This document shows, in pieces, positions 6,997-16,488 of a stretch of 64,000 nucleotides of DNA (positions are counted from its first letter, which is position 1; every line of letters starts with the position of its first letter). Below the pieces are notes generated by a model. The model was not told the DNA's origin and ran no database searches. It saw nothing but the letters and a program-made list of their open reading frames with translations. The translations under genes and the position numbers were made by a program. Source of the DNA: Burkholderia aenigmatica (GTDB lineage Bacteria; Pseudomonadota; Gammaproteobacteria; Burkholderiales; Burkholderiaceae); NCBI RefSeq assembly GCF_902499175.1, contig NZ_CABVQC010000021.1, forward strand, positions 1 to 64,000, written 5' to 3'.

Positions 6997-8376
6997 CTAT
7001 TCCAGCCCCTTGACCTTGTCGATCGCCTCCTCAATCCGGTCGACCGCGACCACAGTAAGCCCATCAATAGGTTGTTTCGGGGCGTTCGCCTTGGGGATTA
7101 GCGCCACCGAGAAACCGAGTTTCGCAGCCTCCTTCAAGCGTTCCTGTCCGCGCGGTGACGGACGAATTTCGCCCGCCAGGCCGACCTCTCCAAAGGCGAT
7201 CAGCCCCTTCGGCATCGCCTTGTTTCGCATGGACGAGTGGATCGAGAGCAGCACGGCAAGATCCGCGGCCGGCTCGGTGATCTTCACTCCACCAACGGCA
7301 TTGAGAAACACGTCCTGATCGAAGCATGCGACGCCCGCGTGCCGGTGTAGCACCGCCAGCAGCATCGCGAGCCGGTTCTGCTCGAGGCCGACAGCGAGGC
7401 GCCGCGGATTCGGGGAGTGAGTGCCATCGACCAGCGCCTGAATTTCCACGAGAAGCGGTCTCGTTCCCTCCTGCGTGACCATCACGCAGGAACCCGGAAC
7501 CGTCTGATCGTGACGAGACAGAAACAGCGCCGACGGGTTCGCCACGCCTCGCAGTCCCTTTTCCGTCATGGCGAACACGCCGAGCTCGTTCACTGCGCCG
7601 AAGCGGTTCTTGAACGCCCGGACGAGCCGGAAAGACGAATGGGTATCGCCTTCGAAATACAGCACCGTATCAACAATGTGCTCGAGCACGCGCGGCCCCG
7701 CCAGGTTGCCCTCTTTCGTCACGTGACCAACCATGATGATCGCGGTACCGGACTGTTTGGCGATCCGCGTGAGCTGCGCCGCACACTCACGAACCTGGGC
7801 CACTGACCCCGGTGCGGAGGTCAGCGCCTCCGAATAGATCGTCTGGATCGAATCGATCACTGCCACGTCGGGCTTTTCAGCCTCGATCGTCGCCTGGATA
7901 CGCTCCAGTTGAATTTCGGCGAGTAGCTGAAGGTCACTGGCCTTCGAATCGTCCTCGAGCAGCGACAAGCGCTGAGCGCGGAGGGCGATTTGCGCTGCCG
8001 ATTCTTCACCGCTCACGTAGAGCGTCTTGCGCTCGCCAGCGATCGCGCCGAGGGACTGCAGCAGAAGAGTCGATTTCCCAATGCCCGGATCGCCGCCAAT
8101 CAGCACCACGCCGCCAGCCACCAGGCCGCCACCGAGGACGCGGTCAAATTCGCCGACGCCAGTCGAGAATCGCGGCACGTCAGTCGCTTCGATGTCCGCC
8201 AGCTTTTGGACCGGGGCGCTCTTTGCGAGGGACTGGAAGCGGTGCGATCCAGATCCGGTGTCGGCAGCAGTTTCGACAAGCGTGTTCCACGTGCTACACC
8301 CGGGACACTGGCCTTGCCACTTGGGGGCGGTTGCCCCGCACTCGGTACAGCTATAGACGGTCTTTGCTTTGGCCAC
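6997..8376 (-). CDS. radA: DNA repair protein RadA
   Basis: A 459-aa protein, full length for RadA/Sms, an ATP-dependent branch-migration helicase acting in recombination and DNA repair. It has a zinc finger with Cys10, Cys13, Cys24 and Cys27, Walker A GDPGIGKST at 95-103, the RadA-specific KNRFG at 256-260, and a C-terminal Lon-type domain. The start is GTG with AGGA 7 bases upstream. The chromosome of such a host normally has its own radA, so this is probably an extra copy serving the mobile element. Confidence 0.96.
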   Translation of the reverse strand: MAKAKTVYSCTECGATAPKWQGQCPGCSTWNTLVETAADTGSGSHRFQSLAKSAPVQKLADIEATDVPRFSTGVGEFDRVLGGGLVAGGVVLIGGDPGIGKSTLLLQSLGAIAGERKTLYVSGEESAAQIALRAQRLSLLEDDSKASDLQLLAEIQLERIQATIEAEKPDVAVIDSIQTIYSEALTSAPGSVAQVRECAAQLTRIAKQSGTAIIMVGHVTKEGNLAGPRVLEHIVDTVLYFEGDTHSSFRLVRAFKNRFGAVNELGVFAMTEKGLRGVANPSALFLSRHDQTVPGSCVMVTQEGTRPLLVEIQALVDGTHSPNPRRLAVGLEQNRLAMLLAVLHRHAGVACFDQDVFLNAVGGVKITEPAADLAVLLSIHSSMRNKAMPKGLIAFGEVGLAGEIRPSPRGQERLKEAAKLGFSVALIPKANAPKQPIDGLTVVAVDRIEEAIDKVKGLE

Positions 8377-8558
8377 GGATGGTTCCTGTCAGGATTGAAC
8401 CGGGAACAGCCTGAAAAAGCCGCGCCTCGATTGGTCGGAACCATGCTGGCAGACAGAAGCCGGATTTCAAGGGGACTCAGGTACCGTTCTATGGGGCAGC
8501 GTCAGATCCCACAGTTTCCGATACCGGTCGCTGAAATGCCCGATGGCAGCCCTTGTCG

Positions 8559-8963
8559 TCACGTGTCTGTGCCGAACGCTGCGCGCTTTCGCATTCGCCC
8601 CACCGCCGCGCGATACGCATCCTCGTATTCTTCGATCTGGAGCCACAAATCGTCGCACCCACGTTTGCGGCTCACACCGTTGGCTCGCGTCATCCATGAG
8701 TCGGCCTTGGGGTCATACATCGCGTGGAAGGCGTTGAATGCGCCGCCAGTTCCCTCCAGGATTCGGCCGACGACGTAGAGGGTTTCGACTTTCGGCTGTC
8801 CTTTCCGGAAAGCGGGAACAAGATCGTCGGCCTGAACCTCCAGCCCACCGTCATACATGAGCGAGACGGAAATCCCGGTCGTGACGCTCGCGAGTTGAGC
8901 ATCCCGTGCACGCTGTGTGAAACAGAAGCTCAGGTCGAGCGCTCGGAAGATACGCCGGATCAT
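8559..8963 (-). CDS. hypothetical protein (134 aa)
   Basis: A basic, soluble protein rich in Arg and Asp with no recognised domain. ATG at 8963 has GAGGA 7 bases upstream, and it follows the lipoprotein gene by 10 bases in the same operon. The 8377-8558 gap towards radA holds no gene. Confidence 0.7.
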   Translation of the reverse strand: MIRRIFRALDLSFCFTQRARDAQLASVTTGISVSLMYDGGLEVQADDLVPAFRKGQPKVETLYVVGRILEGTGGAFNAFHAMYDPKADSWMTRANGVSRKRGCDDLWLQIEEYEDAYRAAVGRMRKRAAFGTDT

Positions 8964-8973
8964 GGGGCAGTCC

Positions 8974-9135
8974 TCAATCGATTACGGCCGCGCAAGCGTT
9001 GCTCGGGGCGGCCAGAACGTGCCCAACCAGTGGGATCATATCGAGGCCGGCTGACGTGATTCGACACGGTGCCGCAGCAATACCGCAACCGGAGAGTGCG
9101 GCAAAGATCGGGGCCAACAGCAATACTCGTTTCAT
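8974..9135 (-). CDS. small lipoprotein, DUF6726-like (53 aa)
   Basis: A 53-aa protein. The signal peptide MKRVLLLAPIFAALSGC ends in an LSGC lipobox, so Cys17 should be lipidated. The mature part has Cys24, a PLVGHV stretch and a third Cys before AAVID. This matches my memory of the DUF6726 small lipoproteins common in Burkholderia and relatives. Envelope role unknown. Confidence 0.8.
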   Translation of the reverse strand: MKRVLLLAPIFAALSGCGIAAAPCRITSAGLDMIPLVGHVLAAPSNACAAVID

Positions 9136-9251
9136 CAGCGATTTCCTGCTCAGAAGTTCCCGGTCCGCATCGGCGGGCCTGATTGGCTACCGGCTTCCTG
9201 ACCGGGTACCCGGTGCGTTTAGTTGGGCCGGATTACCATCCGGTCCAGGGG

Positions 9252-9782
9252 TTAGAGGCGTTTCCGAATGAATTCCAGTCGAGCGGCCGTGTCTTGGCTG
9301 AGCGTTTCGGTCTGGCCGGATCGTCTGCGGATCTCCTGGCGCTCCCATCCGACCCATTGGAGAATGTCGTCCGAGTTCAGAGAGCCGCTCTCGGCTTGAC
9401 CCTGAATCAAGCGGAAGCCTTCGGCGTCGACCGGCTCGTACTCCGCGAGCAACCCATATACCCTTCCGGTATACGTCTTGTACGGGGACCGTCGATAGGC
9501 GACCACGCCCGCCAGAATGGCGGCCGCCCCGCTGATGAGGATGCCCACGTCGCCACTGACGTGCCACCGGGTGTGATCCAGGCTCGCCTCGAGGGCGTTC
9601 ACCAGCACGGCGTACAGAACAGCCGCAAAAAGAGCCGTATAGCCCGCCGGGCCAAGCTTGATTGGATGCGATGCCAACTGCCGAGAGAGTCGAATCGTCG
9701 ATTCGATCTTCGCGAGTTGCCGAAGACGGTCCTGATCCGTCTTCCGACCGTCGGGTATGGCTTTCGGGAGAGAATTAGTCAT
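9252..9782 (-). CDS. membrane protein (176 aa)
   Basis: A cytoplasmic N-terminus of about 45 residues, two membrane helices (about 48-65 and 77-95), then a soluble C-terminal half. The start at 9782 lies 17 bases after the upstream stop; the open frame into the upstream gene is ignored. Part of the 10963-9252 operon of envelope proteins. Unknown function. Confidence 0.75.
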   Translation of the reverse strand: MTNSLPKAIPDGRKTDQDRLRQLAKIESTIRLSRQLASHPIKLGPAGYTALFAAVLYAVLVNALEASLDHTRWHVSGDVGILISGAAAILAGVVAYRRSPYKTYTGRVYGLLAEYEPVDAEGFRLIQGQAESGSLNSDDILQWVGWERQEIRRRSGQTETLSQDTAARLEFIRKRL

Positions 9783-9798
9783 CGCGAGGTCGTGCGAA

Positions 9799-10278
9799 TC
9801 AGCCGTCGACGCGGCGCAGCTTGACCAGATAGTCCTGGCCGTTGAGCCCATGCACGACAGCGGTATCCTCGCCGGCGTTCAGCCACACTCGCCGATTGAC
9901 CGTGAGTTCGCTGCCGGAATCCTTTTCCTCCAGTTGGAGGCGGAACGTCGTGAGGCCGAACGGCATCGACTGGATGTCGCTGACCGCCATCTTCCGGTAC
10001 CCGTCGAGCCCGTCGCGCGGACCATTCGTGGCAACCAGATAGTTGAACTGCTCGCCGAAATTCACGGACTCGCCGTGCGTCTGCCGCTCGCCAAAATCGC
10101 TGATCGCGCCGCGAGCGTCTCGCCGCATCACCACGACATCGTATCCGTTGGCCGGCGCGGCCACCGCCGGCACGATCTGGCTCGGCGCGTCGATCACACC
10201 GAGCGGATCAGCGTTGGCGGAGCCGGCAGCGAACAAAAGCAGGACTGCGGCAGTGGAAGCCACGATCTGATTTTTCAT
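9799..10278 (-). CDS. exported protein (159 aa)
   Basis: A signal peptide of about 23 residues ends at ANA/D. The mature domain is beta-rich with no cysteines, ending VHGLNGQDYLVKLRRVDG. Its ATG overlaps the stop of the upstream gene (ATGA). Periplasmic or secreted; no family recognised. Confidence 0.8.
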   Translation of the reverse strand: MKNQIVASTAAVLLLFAAGSANADPLGVIDAPSQIVPAVAAPANGYDVVVMRRDARGAISDFGERQTHGESVNFGEQFNYLVATNGPRDGLDGYRKMAVSDIQSMPFGLTTFRLQLEEKDSGSELTVNRRVWLNAGEDTAVVHGLNGQDYLVKLRRVDG

Positions 10279-10610
10279 GAAATTTCCTCACGGACGTTCA
10301 TGCTCAGGATCTGAGCATTACGGATGGACGGACACTGGGGGACCCGCTCGGGGCGATGGCCAAAATCGGCGATAACCATCTGGTCATCGTTGCTCGGCGA
10401 ATTCTTTTCCGGAAGTACGAGGGCTGCCGTGTCCGATCCGCGCCGCCGATCAGCCAACACACCATCGAGGAAGGCAAGCGCTCGGCCTCGCGCCGCGCGG
10501 CGGGTGATCGGTCGGCAAATCCGCCGCCATACTTCGGATGCACCCTGCAAACTTCCACTCAGGAAATTCGGCGACAGGTCACGTTCTGCCTCGGCTCTGA
10601 AATCGACCAT
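10275..10610 (-). CDS. hypothetical protein (111 aa)
   Basis: An Arg-rich soluble protein with no motif. Support: ATGA overlap with the downstream exported-protein gene, a GGGGG run 8 bases before ATG, moderately GC-rich third positions, and a position that fills the gap in an otherwise continuous operon. Weaker than its neighbours. Confidence 0.5.
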   Translation of the reverse strand: MVDFRAEAERDLSPNFLSGSLQGASEVWRRICRPITRRAARGRALAFLDGVLADRRRGSDTAALVLPEKNSPSNDDQMVIADFGHRPERVPQCPSIRNAQILSMNVREEIS

Positions 10611-10630
10611 CGCAGATGCCCCCGGTTGAT

Positions 10631-10963
10631 TTACTTCTGGACGTTGGCGCGTTGGACTGCGAGCAGCTCCGTGAGCTTCGCGAGAATTTGCGTATCCGTG
10701 GCATTCAGTTGGTCAAGCTTTCGAGTGACGCGATCGACGTCACTTTCAGCGACGTACTGCCACGATCCCGCGTCGTTCGTCCCAGTGTTCGTGCACTGCA
10801 TCGAATGGCCATTTGCATCGTATGCCATCAAGGGAAACGGCCCGGAGCCGACATTGCAATGGGCACCTTGAGTTGGCGCCAAAACGGGCGGCTTGGACAC
10901 ATATTGCGCATGAGCCGCCGAGAACATGCCGATGGCAGCAGCGAAAACGATGAGCTTCTTCAT
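10631..10963 (-). CDS. small exported protein (110 aa)
   Basis: A signal peptide ending AHA/Q, a mature region with one Cys pair (AHCNVG...SMQCTN), and a C-terminal amphipathic helix likely to be a coiled coil. It is the first gene of the envelope operon running to 9252. A TTCC-N5-GGAA motif (11088-11102) lies upstream. Function unknown. Confidence 0.78.
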   Translation of the reverse strand: MKKLIVFAAAIGMFSAAHAQYVSKPPVLAPTQGAHCNVGSGPFPLMAYDANGHSMQCTNTGTNDAGSWQYVAESDVDRVTRKLDQLNATDTQILAKLTELLAVQRANVQK

Positions 10964-11087
10964 TCTGGACATCCCAAAAAATAATTTCCGGAAGATGCCA
11001 CCTTACCCACCATCCAGATTCCAAACAATCGTCAAACAGCCGCTATTCGAGGGGGGAAAGGTACTCAACAGATGGAACCGGCAAGAA

Positions 11088-11102
11088 CTTCCTGCTGGGA
11101 AA
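11088..11102. promoter_or_regulatory. TTCC-N5-GGAA motif between divergent genes
   Basis: CTTCCTGCTGGGAAA lies between the exported-protein operon (minus) and the C5 methyltransferase (plus). On the plus strand it is followed at once by TTGACG, a good -35 box, with a weak TACTCG 17 bases later. A regulator bound here could act in both directions. Confidence 0.5.
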
Positions 11103-11216
11103 TTGACGTCAATGTGAGGCAGAAATACTCGGCGCTCGTCCCCTCTTGTTTCAGAAGGCTCGCTTGTTATCGTGGTTTCAAGGCCATCGAGCCTAAGAAC
11201 AAAGGACCACGAAAAA

Positions 11217-13355
11217 ATGAAGCGCGATGCCTTTACCTTGCCGCTGGATCTCGGGAACGAGTTGATCATCGATAACTTCGCTGGAGGTGGCGGCACCAGC
11301 ACCGGGCTGGAAGCCGCATTCGGACGCCCCGTCGACATCGCGATCAACCACGATCCCGAAGCGCTCGCGATGCACGCACTGAACCACCCGTACACAAAGC
11401 ACCTGTGCGAATCCGTGTGGGACGTCGATCCTATCGAGGTCACGCAGAATCGCCCGGTCGGCCTTGTGTGGTTGTCGCCGGACTGCAAGCACTTCTCGAA
11501 GGCGAAGGGCAGCACGCCGGTCTCCAAAAACATCCGCGGGCTGGCCTGGGTCACGTTGCGATGGCTCCTGACAACGTCGCCGCGGACGTTCATGATCGAA
11601 AACGTCGAAGAATTTGTGACATGGGGGGATTTGATCGAGGTGTCTCCGGGGATCTGGGTGCCGGACCCGTCCAAGAAGGGCGAGACATTCCGCGCGTTCA
11701 TCGGAATGATTACCAGTGGCGTCGACGCGACACATCCCGCACTAGCCGAGGCATGCGAAGCACTCGGGATCGAACTCGACAGCCCCGACGCAAAGCGGCT
11801 TGTATCCGGCCTTGGCTACACTGTCGATTGGCGGGAACTGCGCGCGTGCGACAACGGAGCGCCTACGCTTCGAAAGCGCCTGTTCATCGTTGGACGGCGT
11901 GACGGCCTGCCCATCGTGTTCCCCGAGCCAACGCATGGTGAACCAGCCTCGCGCGAAGTCCTCGCCGGTATGCTTGCCCCCTACCGCACGGCTGCCGAGT
12001 GCATCGATTTCAGCATCAGCGCTCCAAGCATCTTCGGCCGACAGAAGGAGCTCGTGCGCAACACACTGCGCCGCGTCGCCAAGGGAATGTGGCGCCACGT
12101 GCTCGCGAGCCCGAATCCGTTTATCGTCCCATCCGGCGACGCCGTGGCGGCGCCCTTTGTCAACGAGCACGCAAACGCCAGCAACCAGCGGACGATGCGC
12201 GCCGACGAGCCCCTGCGAACGATCTGCGCGCAGGTCAAAGGCGGCCACTTTTCCGTCGTCGCGCCGACGATGGTGAAACTGCGCGGCACGAGCGAGGCGC
12301 ATCTCGGCGCCGATAGCGTCGAGCAGCCGCTGTCGACCGTGTCGGCTGGCGGGAATCAGCACGCACTGGCGAGCGCGCACCTGATCACGGTCGGCTACGG
12401 CGAGCGCCCGGGCCAGCGGCCACGCACGCAGGAGATCACCGCCCCGCTCGGCACTGCTGTAGCCGGCGGGGTAAAGCAGGCGATCGTCGCCGCGCACATC
12501 ACGAAGTTCCGTACCGGCAGCTCCGGCGCATCGATGGACGAGCCGATGCCGACCGTCACGGCCAACAGCTTCGTGAAGCGGCCCGGCGGATCAGCCCCGC
12601 TCGGCATCGTGTCGGCGCACTTGATGCATGTAACCCATCACGGCGAGCGCGCCGGCAGCACGCCGGCTCATCCGCTGCCGACCATCACTGGCGCGCATCG
12701 CGGTGAGCAGGCACTGGCCACCGCTTTCTTCGAGCAGGCAAACGGCGGCTTCTGGGAGGATAACGGCGGCCGCCCCGCAACTGCTCCGCTGTCGACGATC
12801 GCGTCAAAAGGTGCCAATCAGCGCCTTATCACGGCCTATCTGATCAAGTACTACAGCTCGGGCGGCCAGTGGCAGGACATCGGCGCCCCGATGCACACGT
12901 TGCCGACCAAGGCCCGCATGGGACTTGTGCAGGCCGTGAAGGTCCCGGCTGCCTGCCTGCCGGATGAGCACCGCGCGAAGGCCCGCATGTGCGCTGCGCT
13001 GCTGCGCGAGCATCTTCCGGACGAATTCACTGAAGACGCCGACATGGTGATGATGCTTCACGACGGCGCCTGGTGGGTTCTCGTCGACATCACGCTGCGT
13101 ATGTTGAAGGATCGCGAGCTCTACCGAGGGCAGGCGTTCCCAGATAGCTACATCATCCATGAGATCCCCGATCCGAAGCTGCTGTTTGTAGACGGCGTTC
13201 AGGTGCCCGGCGATCCGCGCGACATCCCGCGCATCCCGCTTTCGATCACTGCGCGGATTCGCATGTGCGGCAACAGTGTCTCCCCAGTCCAGGCGGAGGC
13301 TCTGGTTCGCGCCAACTTCGGCCACGAGCGGCTGTTCACCCAAACGGCTGCTTGA
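11217..13355 (+). CDS. DNA (cytosine-5) methyltransferase with repeated target domain
   Basis: A 712-aa protein. Motif I FAGGGG at 21-26; motif IV is SPDCKHFS (catalytic Cys90, with Asp in place of the usual second Pro); motif VI ENV at 128-130; motif VIII TLRKRLFIVGRR near 225. The region from about 310 to 580, where the target-recognition domain lies, is expanded by five to six degenerate repeats of about 45-50 residues with the signature P-L-x-T-hydrophobic-x-A-x-G-x-x-Q. Such long forms are typical of phage and plasmid enzymes. No cognate endonuclease is nearby, which suggests self-protection of the element. Confidence 0.95.
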   Translation: MKRDAFTLPLDLGNELIIDNFAGGGGTSTGLEAAFGRPVDIAINHDPEALAMHALNHPYTKHLCESVWDVDPIEVTQNRPVGLVWLSPDCKHFSKAKGSTPVSKNIRGLAWVTLRWLLTTSPRTFMIENVEEFVTWGDLIEVSPGIWVPDPSKKGETFRAFIGMITSGVDATHPALAEACEALGIELDSPDAKRLVSGLGYTVDWRELRACDNGAPTLRKRLFIVGRRDGLPIVFPEPTHGEPASREVLAGMLAPYRTAAECIDFSISAPSIFGRQKELVRNTLRRVAKGMWRHVLASPNPFIVPSGDAVAAPFVNEHANASNQRTMRADEPLRTICAQVKGGHFSVVAPTMVKLRGTSEAHLGADSVEQPLSTVSAGGNQHALASAHLITVGYGERPGQRPRTQEITAPLGTAVAGGVKQAIVAAHITKFRTGSSGASMDEPMPTVTANSFVKRPGGSAPLGIVSAHLMHVTHHGERAGSTPAHPLPTITGAHRGEQALATAFFEQANGGFWEDNGGRPATAPLSTIASKGANQRLITAYLIKYYSSGGQWQDIGAPMHTLPTKARMGLVQAVKVPAACLPDEHRAKARMCAALLREHLPDEFTEDADMVMMLHDGAWWVLVDITLRMLKDRELYRGQAFPDSYIIHEIPDPKLLFVDGVQVPGDPRDIPRIPLSITARIRMCGNSVSPVQAEALVRANFGHERLFTQTAA

Positions 13356-13366
13356 TCGAGGCGGAA

Positions 13367-14231
13367 ATGTCGATGCAGATCACCACGAACGCATGCCCTG
13401 TCCAACGTTGGCGCCTCGGCCGAGACTACTGGCGCGTCGACCGGGACGAAGGTTTCCGGAAACAGGACTACGCCGTCGACCTGATCAGCGATTCCGTCGC
13501 GAAACAGTTTGTCGTCGAACACCACTACTCGGCCAGCTATCCCGCCGCGGTCGAGCGCGCGGGCCTGTTCCGCGGCACGGAGCTCGTGGGAGTTTGCGTG
13601 TTCAGCGTGCCCATGAACAACGCGGCAATCCCGAAGTACACCGGCCTGGCCCCGTCCGCCGGTGTTGATCTCGGTCGCTTCATCTTGCTGGACAACGTCC
13701 CGTACAACGGGGAGACGTACTTCCTCAAACGGGCATTTGTTGCGCTCCAGCAGTCCAAGCCGCAGATCAAGGGCGTGATTGCCTACTCCGATCCGGTGCC
13801 ACGACACACCGCTGCCGGGCGGGTTGTCATGCCAGGGCACGTCGGCATCATCTACCAAGCAGGTAGCGCCCGCTACGTCGGGCGGTCGGCCTCCCGCGTC
13901 CTGCATCTGTCCGCGAGTGGGCATGTGCTCAGCCCCCCGCGCGATCTCGAAGATTCGCCGTCAGGAGCAAGGCGCCCAGGGAGCGGAAAGGAATCTGGTG
14001 CGGCTTGGTGCTCCGGAGCGACGATTCGGACAGGCGCCGGCGGAATGGATCGACGAGGTCCTATCCAGTGGGGCATTCGCTCGCGTCAAGCACCCTGGCA
14101 ACCACTGCTACGTTTTCAGTATCGGTCGGCCAGGGGAGAAGCGACTGCTTGAGCGGACATTCGCTGAGGCAAGGCCCTACCCGAAGATGCTCGACCCGCA
14201 ACAGCAGGCTCTGGCGCTTGCAGCCGCCTGA
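13367..14231 (+). pseudogene. Mom-like DNA-modification protein, frameshifted
   Basis: It begins MSMQITTNACPVQRWRLG 11 bases after the methyltransferase. Residues 47-85 (FVVEHHYSASYPAA...LVGVCVFSVPMN) resemble the GNAT-like fold of Mu Mom-type proteins, which modify DNA bases; this is an inference from pattern. At the C6 run near 13934 the frame changes. With five C the protein continues SPRAISKIRRQEQ and ends at 14231 (287 aa); as written it runs into unrelated sequence and stops at 14152. This is either a sequence error or a loss-of-function or phase-variable tract. Confidence 0.7.
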
Positions 14232-14326
14232 AGGCGTCAATCTGACGCCCGTGGACCACTTGGGCGAGGTATTGGAATTGGGTGAAATCGGCATTCCCGG
14301 CCAGCAAGGCTGCCCGGCAGTCCAAG

Positions 14327-14602
14327 CTATCGCTTGCGGTCGAACCCACTCTCCATCAATCGTAGAAGTCCGATCCGTATTGGACCCACAATGATCAGCA
14401 CGATCGCGAACCACAAGATGATCCCGTCGAAGCCTAACGGTTCATTCCAGAAGCGGTGTTTGAACCATAGGCAGAACAGCAGCGCGCCGCCCGCGATCAA
14501 GCAGAAGATGAAGTACCCGACAAAGCGTCGTGAGGTGTGGTGCCAACTGAACGGGCCTGGAGTCATGTCCCGCTGACGCCGACCGCCGTTCTCGTTCTTC
14601 AT
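14327..14602 (-). CDS. small membrane protein (91 aa)
   Basis: Starts MKNENGGRRQRDMTPG; membrane helices at about 27-45 and 58-80, Arg-rich end. It lies convergent to the Mom-like gene and divergent to the NYN gene. The upstream open frame is rejected because it is antisense to the NYN gene. Confidence 0.7.
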   Translation of the reverse strand: MKNENGGRRQRDMTPGPFSWHHTSRRFVGYFIFCLIAGGALLFCLWFKHRFWNEPLGFDGIILWFAIVLIIVGPIRIGLLRLMESGFDRKR

Positions 14603-14701
14603 GCTTCTTGTCCGGATGTGTTGACACCCGGATGATACATCTCGTCTGCTCGCGCCGCGCACGGCCTTGAAACGTGAACGGCCCCAGGTATCGTGGATTC
14701 C

Positions 14702-15481
14702 ATGACGAACGGAACCAACATGCACGACACCAACCAACCCCGCCTCGCCCTGCTGATCGACGCAGACAATGCATCCGCATCGGTCATTACCGAAGTGATC
14801 AAGGCCGCGTCGAAGTTCGGCAAGGTGATCATCCGTCGCGCGTTCGGCGACTGGACCACCTCGAACCTCGGTAGCTGGAAATCCCAGCTCCACCGCAACG
14901 CGATCCAGCCGGTGCAGCAGTTCGCGTACTGCTCGGGCAAGAACGCTACCGACTCGGCGCTGATCATCGACGCTATGGACACTCTCTACACCGAGAATGT
15001 CGACGGCTTCTGCATCGTCTCTAGCGATAGCGACTTCACGCGCCTCGCGACTCGCCTGCGCGAGTCAGGCAAAGCCGTCTACGGCTTCGGCGAGCGCAAG
15101 GCTTGCGAGGCGTTCGTAGCTGCTTGCGACACGTTCACGTGGGTCGAGGACCTGCGGACGCCGGCGGAGCCGCCCATTGTAACGCCGCTGGTCAAGGCCG
15201 ACATTCAGGGGCTCTTTGCGAGCGCCGTGCGCGCCGCGGCGAAAGATGGCAGCTGGGTGAACCTGTCGCATGTCGGCGCGGAACTCCGCAAAGCCCAACC
15301 GGGCTTCGATACGCGCATCTACGGTGCCTCGTCTCTGAGCGTGCTGGCGAGCCGGCAGAATCACATCGAGTGCCGCCGTGTTCCGGATGCGCCGGGAAGC
15401 CAGAATTCCCATCATGAAGTCCGACTTCTTTCCGGAAAGAATCAGGCCATCGTGGAGATCGACGAGTTCGCTGTCGCCTAG
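14702..15481 (+). CDS. NYN-domain ribonuclease-like protein with OST-HTH domain
   Basis: A 259-aa protein. The NYN/LabA-type PIN-like nuclease domain has acidic residues at LIDADN (Asp20, Asp22), TDSALIIDAMD (Asp84, Asp90) and SSDSDF (Asp109, Asp111). The C-terminal part (about 165-240) with WVNLSHVGAELRK fits an OST-HTH/LOTUS RNA-binding module. Expected to cut or bind RNA in the cytoplasm. Start chosen at ATG 14702; 14693 (GTG) and 14720 (ATG) are alternatives. Confidence 0.9.
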   Translation: MTNGTNMHDTNQPRLALLIDADNASASVITEVIKAASKFGKVIIRRAFGDWTTSNLGSWKSQLHRNAIQPVQQFAYCSGKNATDSALIIDAMDTLYTENVDGFCIVSSDSDFTRLATRLRESGKAVYGFGERKACEAFVAACDTFTWVEDLRTPAEPPIVTPLVKADIQGLFASAVRAAAKDGSWVNLSHVGAELRKAQPGFDTRIYGASSLSVLASRQNHIECRRVPDAPGSQNSHHEVRLLSGKNQAIVEIDEFAVA

Positions 15482-15587
15482 CCCTCGATGCAGTCGCGTT
15501 GACGGAATCCGGATTGGATCGCAAGGGAGCACGAACTTTTTTGTGAGCTTCGGGGCCAACACGTGCGGTTGCATTCTTGTGCATCTG

Positions 15588-16289
15588 CTAGACATCGGCG
15601 ACGATCCACCGCCCTTCTTCGTACCGGTACCTTTGATCTTTAATCGCCTGCGCCCAAGGAAGAAGGTCAATGCTCAAGTCCGGGCCCATGACAATCTGGC
15701 TACCCTGATTTTCGATCAACGCAAAAGGGAGTTCGGGCAATCCGAAGCCCTTGGGACTCGGGTCCGGCCAGCGACCGCCGTATCGCTCTTTGATGACTCG
15801 CGTTGCAACTGCCTTGGCTAGGGTGAAAAATCTTGGCCTATACAACAACCAGTAGCACTCCCAGCCGCCATCGCGGTAACGACGTTGCCTGCGGAGATAT
15901 TCGGCCAATGTCTGCTGCGAATGTTGAATCTCGATTGCAATCTGCCTATTGCCGACGCGAACATGCACGTCCGCAATCCATCGACCGACGGCGCCGCGCC
16001 CCGGCGACTCGACTGACGCCAATGAGGCCACAGACGCGAAGGCGTCAAAGACGCTGGCTTTCGTTTCTTCGTGCCACACCGACTCCGGTGCGTTTCCACA
16101 TTCCCCGGACGCATGCGCGAAGAAACGGAGCCCACCAAGGCTCGTCTTGGGGACCATTGCTGCGTTACAACATGCAGCCTTAAATTGGCCCACGACGTGA
16201 CGTTGCTTCACGGCGGACCAGTCACTTTCGCTAATTTCACTTGCGTACACGACCTGCGTCGTTGCTGCGATGATTGCTTCGTCTGACAC
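15588..16289 (-). CDS. CoiA-like nuclease-fold protein
   Basis: A 233-aa protein. WIADVHVRVGNRQIAIEIQHS (about 105-125), followed by YLRRQRRYRDGGWECYWLL, matches the CoiA-family pattern D...E-x-Q-x-S in a PD-(D/E)XK-like nuclease core. CoiA acts in DNA processing during transformation; here the role is unknown. The start is GTG at 16289 with GGAGG 4-5 bases upstream. Transcribed divergently from the GHKL-ATPase gene. Confidence 0.82.
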   Translation of the reverse strand: MSDEAIIAATTQVVYASEISESDWSAVKQRHVVGQFKAACCNAAMVPKTSLGGLRFFAHASGECGNAPESVWHEETKASVFDAFASVASLASVESPGRGAVGRWIADVHVRVGNRQIAIEIQHSQQTLAEYLRRQRRYRDGGWECYWLLYRPRFFTLAKAVATRVIKERYGGRWPDPSPKGFGLPELPFALIENQGSQIVMGPDLSIDLLPWAQAIKDQRYRYEEGRWIVADV

Positions 16290-16488
16290 GGCACCCTCCA
16301 AATCGACCGGTATGTCCCCAACTTCTTCCCGATCGCTATCTGATCCGGATTCTGAATTATGAGGCTCTCGTCACTTGGGCAGTCCATCAAACACCGAATC
16401 CCCCCAATTTCAGCTCACCAATCGCCGTTGCTGATCCGAGTCAGGCTGGTATCGTCTGTAGCTTCTGAGAACAAGCACGCAATCAGTT

